This document shows, one piece after another, positions 9,475 through 16,705 of a stretch of 32,934 bases of DNA; position 1 is the stretch's first letter; the number at the start of each line of letters is the position of its first letter. The stretch comes from Candidatus Latescibacterota bacterium. Lineage in GTDB: Bacteria; Latescibacterota; Latescibacteria; Latescibacterales; Latescibacteraceae. A model generated the notes under the pieces. That model did not search any database. It saw nothing but the letters and a program-made list of their open reading frames with translations, and had not been told where the DNA came from. The translations under genes were made by a program, and so were the position numbers. The stretch lies in contig JAFGMP010000067.1 of assembly GCA_016927495.1 (NCBI GenBank), positions 1 to 32,934 of the forward strand, in the 5' to 3' direction.

Positions 9475-10619
9475 AAAAGTGTATCATTCTCGGTTCAACC
9501 GGTTCGATAGGTACATCGAGCCTTGATGTCATAAAATCTAACTCCGGACATTTCCGTGCGGTTGGACTTTCTGCGGGGAGTTCAGTCGGAAAAATGTGTG
9601 AACAGGTCCTCGAATTCAAACCTGAAGCAGTATCGATGAGTGATTCCGGCGCAGCGTATGAGCTTCGGGAACGTGTCGGACATCACACCATGGTATATGA
9701 AGGTATTGAAGGTATGATAGAGATGATACGGTCACTCGATGCAGATGCTGTGATTAACGGACTTGTAGGCTCTGTGGGTGTTTTACCGACTTTGACTGCG
9801 CTTGAATACGATAAAGATGTGCTTCTGGCAAATAAGGAAACCATGGTCATGGCCGGGCGTCTTGTAATAGAGGCTGCTGCAAGGTTCAAAAAAAGAATTG
9901 TTCCGATTGACAGCGAAATGAGCGCTATTTATCAATGTCTGAAGGGAGAAAGCTCAAAGACATTGAAAAGGTTGATTTTAACCGCTTCGGGCGGTCCGTT
10001 TGTCGATTATTCTGCGGAAAAGCTTAAATTTGTCACGGTTAAACAGGCGCTTAATCATCCTACATGGTCGATGGGCGTTAAAAATACCATCGATTCGGCA
10101 ACAATGATGAATAAAGGGCTTGAGGTTATCGAGGCACGGTGGCTGTTTAATGTTCCCGGCACGGAAATAGATGTGACCATACATCGTGATTCCATTGCTC
10201 ATTCACTGGTGGAATTTATAGACGGTTCGTTGATTGCTCAGCTCTCGAAACCCGATATGCGGCTGGCAATACAATACGCCATGACCGATCCGGAACGTCT
10301 TCAGTCGCCTTATGGAGGCATTGATTTTTCGTCACCGTTTTCTCTGACGTTCGAACCGCCGGATTTTGACAGATTCCCCTGTCTTGCCCTGGCTTATGAG
10401 GCGCTTGAACGCGGAGGTACTGCACCCGCAGCATTAAACGGAGCAAATGAGCGGGCTGTTGAAGCTTTTGTAAATGGGAATATAACTTTCATGGACATTC
10501 CCGAAACAATACGGCGAGTTATTGAAAATCATCGGTTTATAGAAGAGCCGAATATTGATGATCTTATCACAACAGACCTTGAAGCAAAACGTTTCACGAG
10601 TGTGTTGGTTGAATCATAA
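9471..10619 (+). CDS. dxr: 1-deoxy-D-xylulose 5-phosphate reductoisomerase
   Basis: Dxr converts DXP to MEP with NADPH, the first committed step of the MEP isoprenoid pathway that supplies UppS. At 382 residues it is of normal length. It has the dinucleotide-binding GSTGSIGTSSLDVI (about 8-21), NKETMVMAG, the metal-binding DSEMSAIYQCL, ASGGPF, SMGVKNTIDSATMMNKGLEVIEA split over the catalytic region, and GGTAPAALNGANE. The start is a TTG at 9471 with GGAGG 6 bases upstream and a 4-base overlap with cdsA. It is followed 11 bases later by rseP. Confidence 0.97.
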   Translation: MKKCIILGSTGSIGTSSLDVIKSNSGHFRAVGLSAGSSVGKMCEQVLEFKPEAVSMSDSGAAYELRERVGHHTMVYEGIEGMIEMIRSLDADAVINGLVGSVGVLPTLTALEYDKDVLLANKETMVMAGRLVIEAAARFKKRIVPIDSEMSAIYQCLKGESSKTLKRLILTASGGPFVDYSAEKLKFVTVKQALNHPTWSMGVKNTIDSATMMNKGLEVIEARWLFNVPGTEIDVTIHRDSIAHSLVEFIDGSLIAQLSKPDMRLAIQYAMTDPERLQSPYGGIDFSSPFSLTFEPPDFDRFPCLALAYEALERGGTAPAALNGANERAVEAFVNGNITFMDIPETIRRVIENHRFIEEPNIDDLITTDLEAKRFTSVLVES

Positions 10620-10630
10620 AGGAGTTTTCT

Positions 10631-11953
10631 ATGTTTACAACAATAGTATCTTTTTTGTTTGTATTAAGTCTTCTGGTAGTCGTTCATGAGTTCGGCCACT
10701 ACATCATAGCCAAAATGGCCGGTATCGGAGTCGAGCGTTTCAGTGTGGGAATGCCACCGAAACTGTTCGGGATACAGATCGGCGAAACCGATTATTGTAT
10801 TTCTGCCATTCCCTTTGGAGGGTATGTAAAATTGACAGGCCAGTCTGACTTCGATGAGGTTAATGACGAAAACTATGGCGATAAAGATTACCGAAATAAG
10901 TCGACTCCGGTCAAGATAGCCGTACTTGTGGCGGGAAGCCTCATGAACCTGTTAACCGCAGTTGTGATATTTTCTGTCATATTCTGGTCCAGCGGCGTGC
11001 CTGAAGAAACAACCCGTATAGGACTTGTTGAAGAGGGTACGCTTGCTTCTGAGGTCGGACTCAGGATAGGCGATGAGATAATAGCGGTTAACGGATCCGA
11101 AATAAACCGCTGGCAGGAAGCGCTGCTTCCTCTGTATACCAATGACGGCGTTACTTTTACGGTTAAAAATGAGAATGGAGAACGTACTGTAGATGTGCCA
11201 CGGAAATTAGGTGAGACCGAGGAGTTCGGAATTTACCAGCATTATGATGCACAGGTGGGAACTATTATTTCTGACAGTCCCGCAGAACGTGCCGGTTTCC
11301 AGCCGCAGGATAAAATTTTGGCTATTGATAGCGAATCAATTATTGGTTGGGAACACATGAGAAAAATTATCGAAGCCAATCCGGACGTGGAAAAAGAATT
11401 TTCCATCGAGCGAAAAGGCGAAACCATCAAATTTCCGGTAAAGATTGGTCATGTGACAAGAGATATGCCGGATGGCTCTAAGATAACTGTCGGCAGAGTC
11501 GGTTATACCCCTCATATTTCTATACTAAAAGTCGGTTTTATTTCCTCGATCAAGATGGCAGTAGACAATACAGTATATTTAATTGTAAATACCGTCGATT
11601 TCTTTTTCAAACTTATAACCGGCCGTATGTCTGCCAAACTTGTCGGCGGCCCGGTTATGATAGCCCGCATGGCAGGTGAGAACGCCAAAAGCGGCTTTGC
11701 ATCACTTATGGGATTCACCGCCTTTATCAGTATCAATCTCGGGGTTTTGAATCTGATCCCGTTTCCGGTTCTTGATGGCGGGCATATTGCATTTCTTCTG
11801 ATAGAATCTGTTTTCCGAAGAAAACTCTCCCATAAGGTACGAATGGCTTTTCAACAGGCAGGCACACTGGTTCTTTTTCTGCTTATGATCTATATCACCC
11901 TTAATGATGTTATGCGTATTGATACGATAGCCCGTCTTTTCGGCAGAAATTGA
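10631..11953 (+). CDS. rseP: RIP (site-2) zinc metalloprotease RseP
   Basis: RseP cuts membrane-embedded substrates such as anti-sigma factors and leftover signal peptides. This 440-residue protein has HEFGHY at residues 19-24 (zinc ligands H19 and H23, catalytic E20) in the first membrane helix, about two central PDZ modules (SEVGLRIGDEIIAVNG and AERAGFQPQDKILAID), and the third zinc ligand region NLIPFPVLDGGH near residue 380. The two PDZ copies match the E. coli architecture. AAAGGAG lies 7 bases before the ATG. It is the last gene of this operon. No sigma/anti-sigma pair is in the window, so its substrate is unknown. Confidence 0.96.
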   Translation: MFTTIVSFLFVLSLLVVVHEFGHYIIAKMAGIGVERFSVGMPPKLFGIQIGETDYCISAIPFGGYVKLTGQSDFDEVNDENYGDKDYRNKSTPVKIAVLVAGSLMNLLTAVVIFSVIFWSSGVPEETTRIGLVEEGTLASEVGLRIGDEIIAVNGSEINRWQEALLPLYTNDGVTFTVKNENGERTVDVPRKLGETEEFGIYQHYDAQVGTIISDSPAERAGFQPQDKILAIDSESIIGWEHMRKIIEANPDVEKEFSIERKGETIKFPVKIGHVTRDMPDGSKITVGRVGYTPHISILKVGFISSIKMAVDNTVYLIVNTVDFFFKLITGRMSAKLVGGPVMIARMAGENAKSGFASLMGFTAFISINLGVLNLIPFPVLDGGHIAFLLIESVFRRKLSHKVRMAFQQAGTLVLFLLMIYITLNDVMRIDTIARLFGRN

Positions 11954-11996
11954 TATGTATACCGACGACAGCCCCGGGAAAGAATTTTACCTTCAT

Positions 11997-12060
11997 AAAT
12001 ACGGTATGTGTTGAACGGTATATTTTTTCAATATACTATATACCTTTTATTACCGTATTT
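11997..12060 (+). terminator. nested inverted repeat after rseP, possible terminator
   Basis: AAATACGGTA (11997-12006) is a perfect 10 bp inverted match to TACCGTATTT (12051-12060). Inside lies a second hairpin, GTATATT (12018-12024) against AATATAC (12030-12036). The plus-strand 3' arm ends in four or five T, so it could end the rseP transcript, but the stem is AT-rich and the T-run short. Confidence 0.4.
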
Positions 12061-12191
12061 TAAACTTCATTCTGCAGTATAAACTAACGCATTCCCATTA
12101 TTATTTTTTTTAAAAATCGCTTATTTCCCCCGACAATAGCATGTCAGGTTAATATTTTTTCAAAAAAATGTTCTCTTTTGAAAATTTATCC

Positions 12192-12219
12192 TTGACAATA
12201 CCATATTGTAGGCTATATT
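12192..12219 (+). promoter_or_regulatory. candidate dcw cluster promoter (PmraZ)
   Basis: A consensus TTGACA (12192-12197) is followed after 16 bases by TATATT (12214-12219). Transcription would start near 12226, directly at the TGGGG repeats. This is the only strong promoter seen before mraZ and probably drives the long division cluster. Confidence 0.7.
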
Positions 12220-12229
12220 AGGAGGAAAG

Positions 12230-12244
12230 TGGGGAATAGTGGGG
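12230..12244 (+). promoter_or_regulatory. MraZ operator boxes (TGGGG x2, 10 bp pitch)
   Basis: TGGGG at 12230-12234 and 12240-12244 are separated by five bases, matching the known MraZ site of TGGGN repeats with 5-base spacers. A degenerate AGGAG at 12220-12224 keeps the same 10 bp phase and could be a third box. They sit at the predicted transcription start, where MraZ binding would repress its own operon, as known in E. coli and mollicutes. Confidence 0.75.
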
Positions 12245-12465
12245 CATTATCCCTTATTAGGGCTGATTCCTCTAAGTGTATTTAAAATAGTAACTTACAA
12301 TAATATTGTTTTTGCATGTTTGAGATGAGCTATGTGCGCACATGACGCGGATTTTATGAAAAATGCATAATTTCCTGTGCGGTCCACATATGCTGCGGCA
12401 ATTTTTTCATAGAAAAGCTGGTTACGGAATAAGAATTTTCGTTTAAAAAATCAAAGGTCTGTGTC
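12245..12465 (+). other. long mraZ 5' leader with nested hairpins
   Basis: About 220 bases separate the MraZ boxes from the mraZ ATG, with no ORF. An in-frame stop at 12430 rules out an earlier mraZ start. Two structures are visible: a perfect 12-base palindrome ATGTGCGCACAT (12332-12343), and a nested stem at 12355-12411 (TATGAAAAA with TTTTTCATA, GCATA with TATGC, TGTG with CACA). No known riboswitch is recognised. Confidence 0.4.
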
Positions 12466-12921
12466 ATGCTCCAGAGTGCAGGTTTAACAGGAAGAAGCGA
12501 CAACAAAGTCGATGTAAAGGGACGGCTTAATATTCCCGCATCGATGCGTCGTGTTTTGGCACCTGACGACCATGATGAAGTAGTTGTGCTTTCGGTTCCG
12601 TCGGGCCACTTGCTGCTATTTAACAAAGATTACTGGAGCGGCACGATTCAGCAGAGTATAATCGACAGGGCAAAAGAGATCGGCGAGCAGAATGTTTGGC
12701 GTGCGATTAACAAGTTGAGTGAGAACTCTCACATGTCTACGGTCGACAGTCAGGGTAGAATAACGATTCCGAGCCGCCTTCTCGACATGGCCGTCATTAA
12801 GAACGAGGCTGTTGTGATCGGCGCTTTCGACAGGGTGTTTGTCTGGAATCCGGTGAAATATGAATCATGGATTCACGAGGATGATGTGAACTCCACAATT
12901 TCTGAAATCGGGATTTTTTAG
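12466..12921 (+). CDS. mraZ: transcriptional regulator MraZ
   Basis: MraZ is a ring-forming DNA-binding protein that represses the dcw cluster. The 151-residue protein has two SpoVT/AbrB-like swapped-hairpin halves. The first carries VDVKGRLNIPASMRRVL (about 18-34) and the second VDSQGRITIPSRLLDMA (about 88-104), with the conserved D-x-x-G-R-x-x-I-P core in both. The N-terminus is slightly longer than in E. coli, where the equivalent starts MFRG. The ribosome binding site is weak (AAAGG about 8 bases before the ATG), but an in-frame stop upstream fixes the region. It is first in the cluster, with its own putative operator upstream. Confidence 0.93.
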   Translation: MLQSAGLTGRSDNKVDVKGRLNIPASMRRVLAPDDHDEVVVLSVPSGHLLLFNKDYWSGTIQQSIIDRAKEIGEQNVWRAINKLSENSHMSTVDSQGRITIPSRLLDMAVIKNEAVVIGAFDRVFVWNPVKYESWIHEDDVNSTISEIGIF

Positions 12922-12930
12922 GAATGCTCA

Positions 12931-13857
12931 GTGAAATCGGATTTTTACCACACTCCTGTTTTGCTTGCAGAGGTAATGGAATACCTCAACGTTGTTACTG
13001 ATGGTCTGTATGTGGATTGTACGGTTGGCGGAGGTGGGCATTCACGGGCGATACTCGAAAATGGCGGGAGGGTAGTTGGAATTGACCGCGATAAAGATGC
13101 GATTGCTTATGCCCTAAAATATTGTAAGGATTTTACTGATCGGTTTAAGACTGAAATATCGAAGTTTTCAAATATAATATCGGTGGTAAGTAAATACACC
13201 GATTTGGTTGATGGTGTTTTGATGGATCTGGGGGTGAGTTCAAAAATGATTGATGATCCGTCGAGAGGATTCAGCTACAGGAGTGACGGCCCTCTCCTTA
13301 TGAGTATGGGTGGCGGTGTGCAAACTGCATTCGATGTTGTTAATCATGAGGATACTCAGGAGCTTGCACGGATTTTCAGAGATTATGGTGAAGAACGTAA
13401 GGCAGGAAAAATTGCCAGGGCTGTAGTAGAAGCCCGTTCTTCTCAACCCATACGAACGACGGTGCAGCTTGCCGATATAATCGAGCTGGCTGTCGGTCCC
13501 CGAATGCCCCAGAAAAGCAAAGCACGAGTTTTCCAGGCGCTAAGAATACATGTTAATAACGAGTTGGGCGAGCTTAAGGATGGATTAAACGGAGCGCTTG
13601 GTGTTCTGCGACCCGGCGGCCGTCTTTGTGTGATTACATATCATTCAATCGAAGACCGTGCCGTAAAATATTTTATGAAAAACCATGCGGACCCGTGTGA
13701 ATGCCCTCCCGGATTTCCGGAATGTACATGCGGATTAAAACCCGACCTTAAGCTTGTCACGAGAAAAGCGATCAAACCGACTGTTCGGGAGATTGAAAGC
13801 AATCCCCGGTCGAGAAGCGCATTATTGCGTGTCGCTGAAAAGGTGGTTGTACCATGA
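12931..13857 (+). CDS. rsmH: 16S rRNA (cytosine-1402 N4) methyltransferase RsmH
   Basis: RsmH (MraW) methylates N4 of C1402 in the ribosomal P site using S-adenosylmethionine. This 308-residue protein has HTPVLLAEV (about 7-15), the SAM-binding VDCTVGGGGHSRAIL (about 28-42), DLGVSSKMIDDPSRGFSYR, QALRIHVNNEL, and CVITYHSIEDRAVKYF. A cysteine-rich insertion near residue 255 (C-x-C...C-x-C around PCECPPGFPECTCG) is common in this family. The start is GTG at 12931, with AGGA 7 bases upstream, 9 bases after the mraZ stop. The end overlaps ftsL by 4 bases (ATGA). Confidence 0.96.
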   Translation: MKSDFYHTPVLLAEVMEYLNVVTDGLYVDCTVGGGGHSRAILENGGRVVGIDRDKDAIAYALKYCKDFTDRFKTEISKFSNIISVVSKYTDLVDGVLMDLGVSSKMIDDPSRGFSYRSDGPLLMSMGGGVQTAFDVVNHEDTQELARIFRDYGEERKAGKIARAVVEARSSQPIRTTVQLADIIELAVGPRMPQKSKARVFQALRIHVNNELGELKDGLNGALGVLRPGGRLCVITYHSIEDRAVKYFMKNHADPCECPPGFPECTCGLKPDLKLVTRKAIKPTVREIESNPRSRSALLRVAEKVVVP

Positions 13858-14156
13858 CCTACGGTATGCAGAGAGTCAAACCGAGAAAAGTAAAAGGAAG
13901 TAATCGGTTATGGATATATTTATCAATTATTTTCTGTACTGTCTGCTTACTGTTTTATTTGAGTACCCGCGTACTGGTCATGACATATGAGGAAAATATC
14001 AGAGAATTACTTATACAACGTGCAGAAGCCGTAAACGAGATATCGAGCCTCGAAATCGAAGTCACAGGTCTGAAAAAAGGAAGCAGAATAATTAAGTATG
14101 CTTATAAGTACTTAGGGCTGACAATGCCTGACGGAGCACCGGAAAAGCTCTTCTGA
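13854..14156 (+). CDS. ftsL: FtsL-like cell division protein
   Basis: This is a 100-residue bitopic protein with a basic N-terminal tail (RVKPRKVKGSNR), one membrane helix at about 21-42, and a periplasmic coiled-coil-prone segment (about 45-85). It fits FtsL in size, topology and position between rsmH and ftsI. FtsL forms a complex with FtsB and FtsQ that recruits and activates FtsWI. Sequence similarity to FtsL is always low, so the call rests mainly on architecture and location. The 4-base overlap with rsmH supports the start. No ftsB is seen in the window. Confidence 0.8.
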   Translation: MTYGMQRVKPRKVKGSNRLWIYLSIIFCTVCLLFYLSTRVLVMTYEENIRELLIQRAEAVNEISSLEIEVTGLKKGSRIIKYAYKYLGLTMPDGAPEKLF

Positions 14157-14169
14157 AAAGGAGAAAGTT

Positions 14170-14382
14170 ATGGCGTTAATTGGCAGGTTGTTGACAATAA
14201 TCGGTTTGTATATGGGTATGACTTTGGTTTTTGTGGGCATCCAGGCCGGCCTGATCGAAGGGATATATTATCTTTTCACGAAACGGATTTTGGAAACAGG
14301 CCCCCATGGCACACGTTTTATAGTATTTCTCAGCATATTATTGTCGATTGTCTGGGTATGTTTTTTCACAGGTACTTTTTGA
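14170..14382 (+). CDS. small two-helix membrane protein of unknown function
   Basis: I do not recognise this 70-residue protein. It is nearly all hydrophobic: a first membrane helix at about 6-34 (LTIIGLYMGMTLVFVGIQAGLIEGIYYLF), a short polar loop KRILETGPHGTR, and a second helix at about 49-68 ending CFFTGTF. A strong AAAAGGAGA lies about 6 bases before the ATG, and it sits 13 bases after ftsL and 11 bases before ftsI in the same operon, so it is very likely translated. Both ends would face the same side of the membrane. A divisome accessory role is only positional inference. Confidence 0.72.
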   Translation: MALIGRLLTIIGLYMGMTLVFVGIQAGLIEGIYYLFTKRILETGPHGTRFIVFLSILLSIVWVCFFTGTF

Positions 14383-14393
14383 GGTAAGATTAG

Positions 14394-16493
14394 ATGTATA
14401 TCGGTCCTTGTGTCTCACGTCAACAGTTTGCGATAGTGGTCTTTATTTTTATGTGGTTGATTCTTGTTGTGAAGACCGGCACTATTCAACTTTCAGGGCA
14501 TAGCGGTTATGAAGCCCGTGCACTCGATCAGCGTATGGACCCTATGATAATCCATGCAAAACGTGGTACAATATATGACAGAAACGGTGAGAAATTAGCT
14601 GCCAGTCGCGCATCAGCATCATATGGCTTAATGCCGCGGAAAATTGAAAATCCTGATAAAGCAGCACAACTGCTTGCCCAGGCCACAGGACAAAATTTTG
14701 TGGAATTACGGAAAATGTGTACTTCTGATAAATCTTTTGTATGGTTAGCCAGACAGCCTGATCCATCGATTATCAAACGACTCGACATACTTACTTTAGA
14801 AGGATTAACCAAACAATTCGAATTCAACCGGTATTATCCCCTTGGATCAGTCGGTACACAGATTATCGGACTTACCGATATTGATTGTAATGGTATTGAG
14901 GGGTGTGAACTGTATTTTAATGATGATTTATCAGGTCGGGACGGTCGGTCGACACTATTAAGAGATGGCAGGAACAGGTTAAGTCCCTCACTTGATGAGC
15001 CTCTTATAGAACCGGTCGATGGTTTCGACATAAAACTGAATGTTGATTGGCGTATTCAGGAAATAGCCGAGGAAGAACTCGAAGTAAGCCTTCTTGATAC
15101 AAAAGCTGAATGGGGTGGGGCAATAGTGCTTGATGCCGGCTCCGGTGAAATTCTGGCAATCGCCAATGTTCCCAAAATTGATCCTAATCATTCAGCTATT
15201 CATCCTAAAAAACCCGAATATATGAGAAATAAACTGGTGACAGATATGGTTGAACCCGGTTCAACATTTAAAATTGTTGCTTTTACGGAAGCCCTCGATT
15301 CCGGAATTATAAACGAAGACGATTTGATAAATTGCGAAAATGGTAATTACAGACTGGCGAGTCATAATATCAATGATTTTCATAAACTCGGTGTCGTTCC
15401 CGCTCGCGACATATTAATTCAGTCATCAAATATCGGTACAGTCAAAATAGCCGATAAGATCGGTAAAAAGAAGCTCTATGAACGTGCACGGCTAATGGGG
15501 TTCGGGGAAGTGACCGGAATAGATTTGCCATATGAAACACCGGGTAGTCTTCAAAATCCCAAAGAATGGTCAAAACTCTCTTTACCGACTATTTCATTTG
15601 GGCAGGGTGTTGCGGTATCACCCCTTCAGATTGCTATGGCCTATGGTGCCATTGCGAACGGAGGCGAACTGCTTACACCCCGTATCGTTAAAGAAATCAA
15701 ATGTGACGATGACCGGTCCGGACGATCTTATGACACGGCAAAAATTCGTCGTGTGATGAAACCGGAAACCGCACGCCGACTTACCGAACTGCTGGTTGGT
15801 GTTGTAGAGGAAGGAAGTGGTAAAAATGCCGCAATTCCTCATGTTCGTATAGCCGGTAAAACCGGTACCGCCCAGAAAACGGAACCGGGGAAGGTTGGAT
15901 ATGTTTCCGGAGAATATATTTCATCGTTTGTAGGATTTGTCGATGATCGTGAGCCTAAAATCGTGTGTCTTGTCATAATCGATAATCCCAAAGGTTCATA
16001 TTATGGTTCTCAGGTAGCGGCTCCGGTATTTAAAAATATTTTAAACCGCATGATGAACATGAGCGATAACCCCTGGGAGTCGATGCCGGTTAAAAAAGAA
16101 AATGAAACCGTGATAAAAACCGTTCAAATTCCCGATGTCACAGGTAGCAAAGTTTCCGATGCTGTAGTGAAACTACGTGATCTCGGATTAATAGCGGATG
16201 TATCGGGTGATTCGACTTTGGTGGTAAATCAATTTCCTTTAGCGGGAGCTTGTGTTAATACGGGTTCTACCGTAACCCTCTACAGCGATACGTCCACAAC
16301 CATTAAAACCGGTCGCATCATGGTTCCTGATCTGGTGGGCAAATCGATGAGGGAAGCCATCCAGGAACTGGTTCGAAATAATCTTGATGTTAAAGTCAAA
16401 GGTTCGGGTATAGTAAAAAAACAGAATCCTTCTGCCGGGGTATTTGTTGAGCACGGTACGATTTGTTTGATAGCTTGCAGTAAGATCTATTGA
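14394..16493 (+). CDS. ftsI: septal peptidoglycan transpeptidase FtsI/PBP3 with two PASTA domains
   Basis: This class B penicillin-binding protein crosslinks septal peptidoglycan with FtsW. The 699-residue protein has an N-terminal membrane anchor (about 12-28), a dimerisation module beginning IIHAKRGTIYDRNGEKLA (about 52-69), and the transpeptidase domain with the catalytic S290-T-F-K293, S344-S-N346, and K489-T-G-T. Two PASTA modules follow (about 573-630 and 636-699, starting IPDVTGSKVSDAV and VPDLVGKSMREAI). E. coli FtsI lacks PASTA, whereas SpoVD-type and Bacteroidetes FtsI proteins carry it. GAGGTAAG lies about 5 bases before the ATG. It is followed by the hairpin element rather than directly by murE. 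Confidence 0.95.
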   Translation: MYIGPCVSRQQFAIVVFIFMWLILVVKTGTIQLSGHSGYEARALDQRMDPMIIHAKRGTIYDRNGEKLAASRASASYGLMPRKIENPDKAAQLLAQATGQNFVELRKMCTSDKSFVWLARQPDPSIIKRLDILTLEGLTKQFEFNRYYPLGSVGTQIIGLTDIDCNGIEGCELYFNDDLSGRDGRSTLLRDGRNRLSPSLDEPLIEPVDGFDIKLNVDWRIQEIAEEELEVSLLDTKAEWGGAIVLDAGSGEILAIANVPKIDPNHSAIHPKKPEYMRNKLVTDMVEPGSTFKIVAFTEALDSGIINEDDLINCENGNYRLASHNINDFHKLGVVPARDILIQSSNIGTVKIADKIGKKKLYERARLMGFGEVTGIDLPYETPGSLQNPKEWSKLSLPTISFGQGVAVSPLQIAMAYGAIANGGELLTPRIVKEIKCDDDRSGRSYDTAKIRRVMKPETARRLTELLVGVVEEGSGKNAAIPHVRIAGKTGTAQKTEPGKVGYVSGEYISSFVGFVDDREPKIVCLVIIDNPKGSYYGSQVAAPVFKNILNRMMNMSDNPWESMPVKKENETVIKTVQIPDVTGSKVSDAVVKLRDLGLIADVSGDSTLVVNQFPLAGACVNTGSTVTLYSDTSTTIKTGRIMVPDLVGKSMREAIQELVRNNLDVKVKGSGIVKKQNPSAGVFVEHGTICLIACSKIY

Positions 16494-16523
16494 TCGCCGT
16501 AAGTAAGAAAAAAGTAATTTATC

Positions 16524-16667
16524 ACAGGTTAGTAATCAGCAGCCGGAATTAAACAAAAACATTTTCAGATTGTGTAAAATTCAGGGAAACGCAGTTGATA
16601 ACTAACAATAACCATTTTTGATAATAGTTTACTAACGGAATATTTCGGCTGCTGATTACTAACCTGT
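16524..16667. repeat. 144 bp element with 26 bp terminal inverted repeats between ftsI and murE
   Basis: ACAGGTTAGTAATCAGCAGC plus CG (16524-16545) is a perfect 22 bp inverted copy of 16646-16667. Pairing extends inward to 16549/16642 with one G-U, giving a 26 bp stem around a 92-base AT-rich loop. The loop and arms contain GTTGATAACTAACAATAACC-like and GATTACTAAC units, of the kind found in REP/MITE-type palindromic repeats. The right end lies 2 bases before an ATG that opens the murE frame. No T-run follows, so it is not a standard terminator. It looks like a non-autonomous inserted repeat, though this needs other copies in the genome to prove. Confidence 0.7.
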
Positions 16668-16705
16668 TAATGTCTAAGAAGTCCACACGGGAACAGAAAA
16701 GAATT

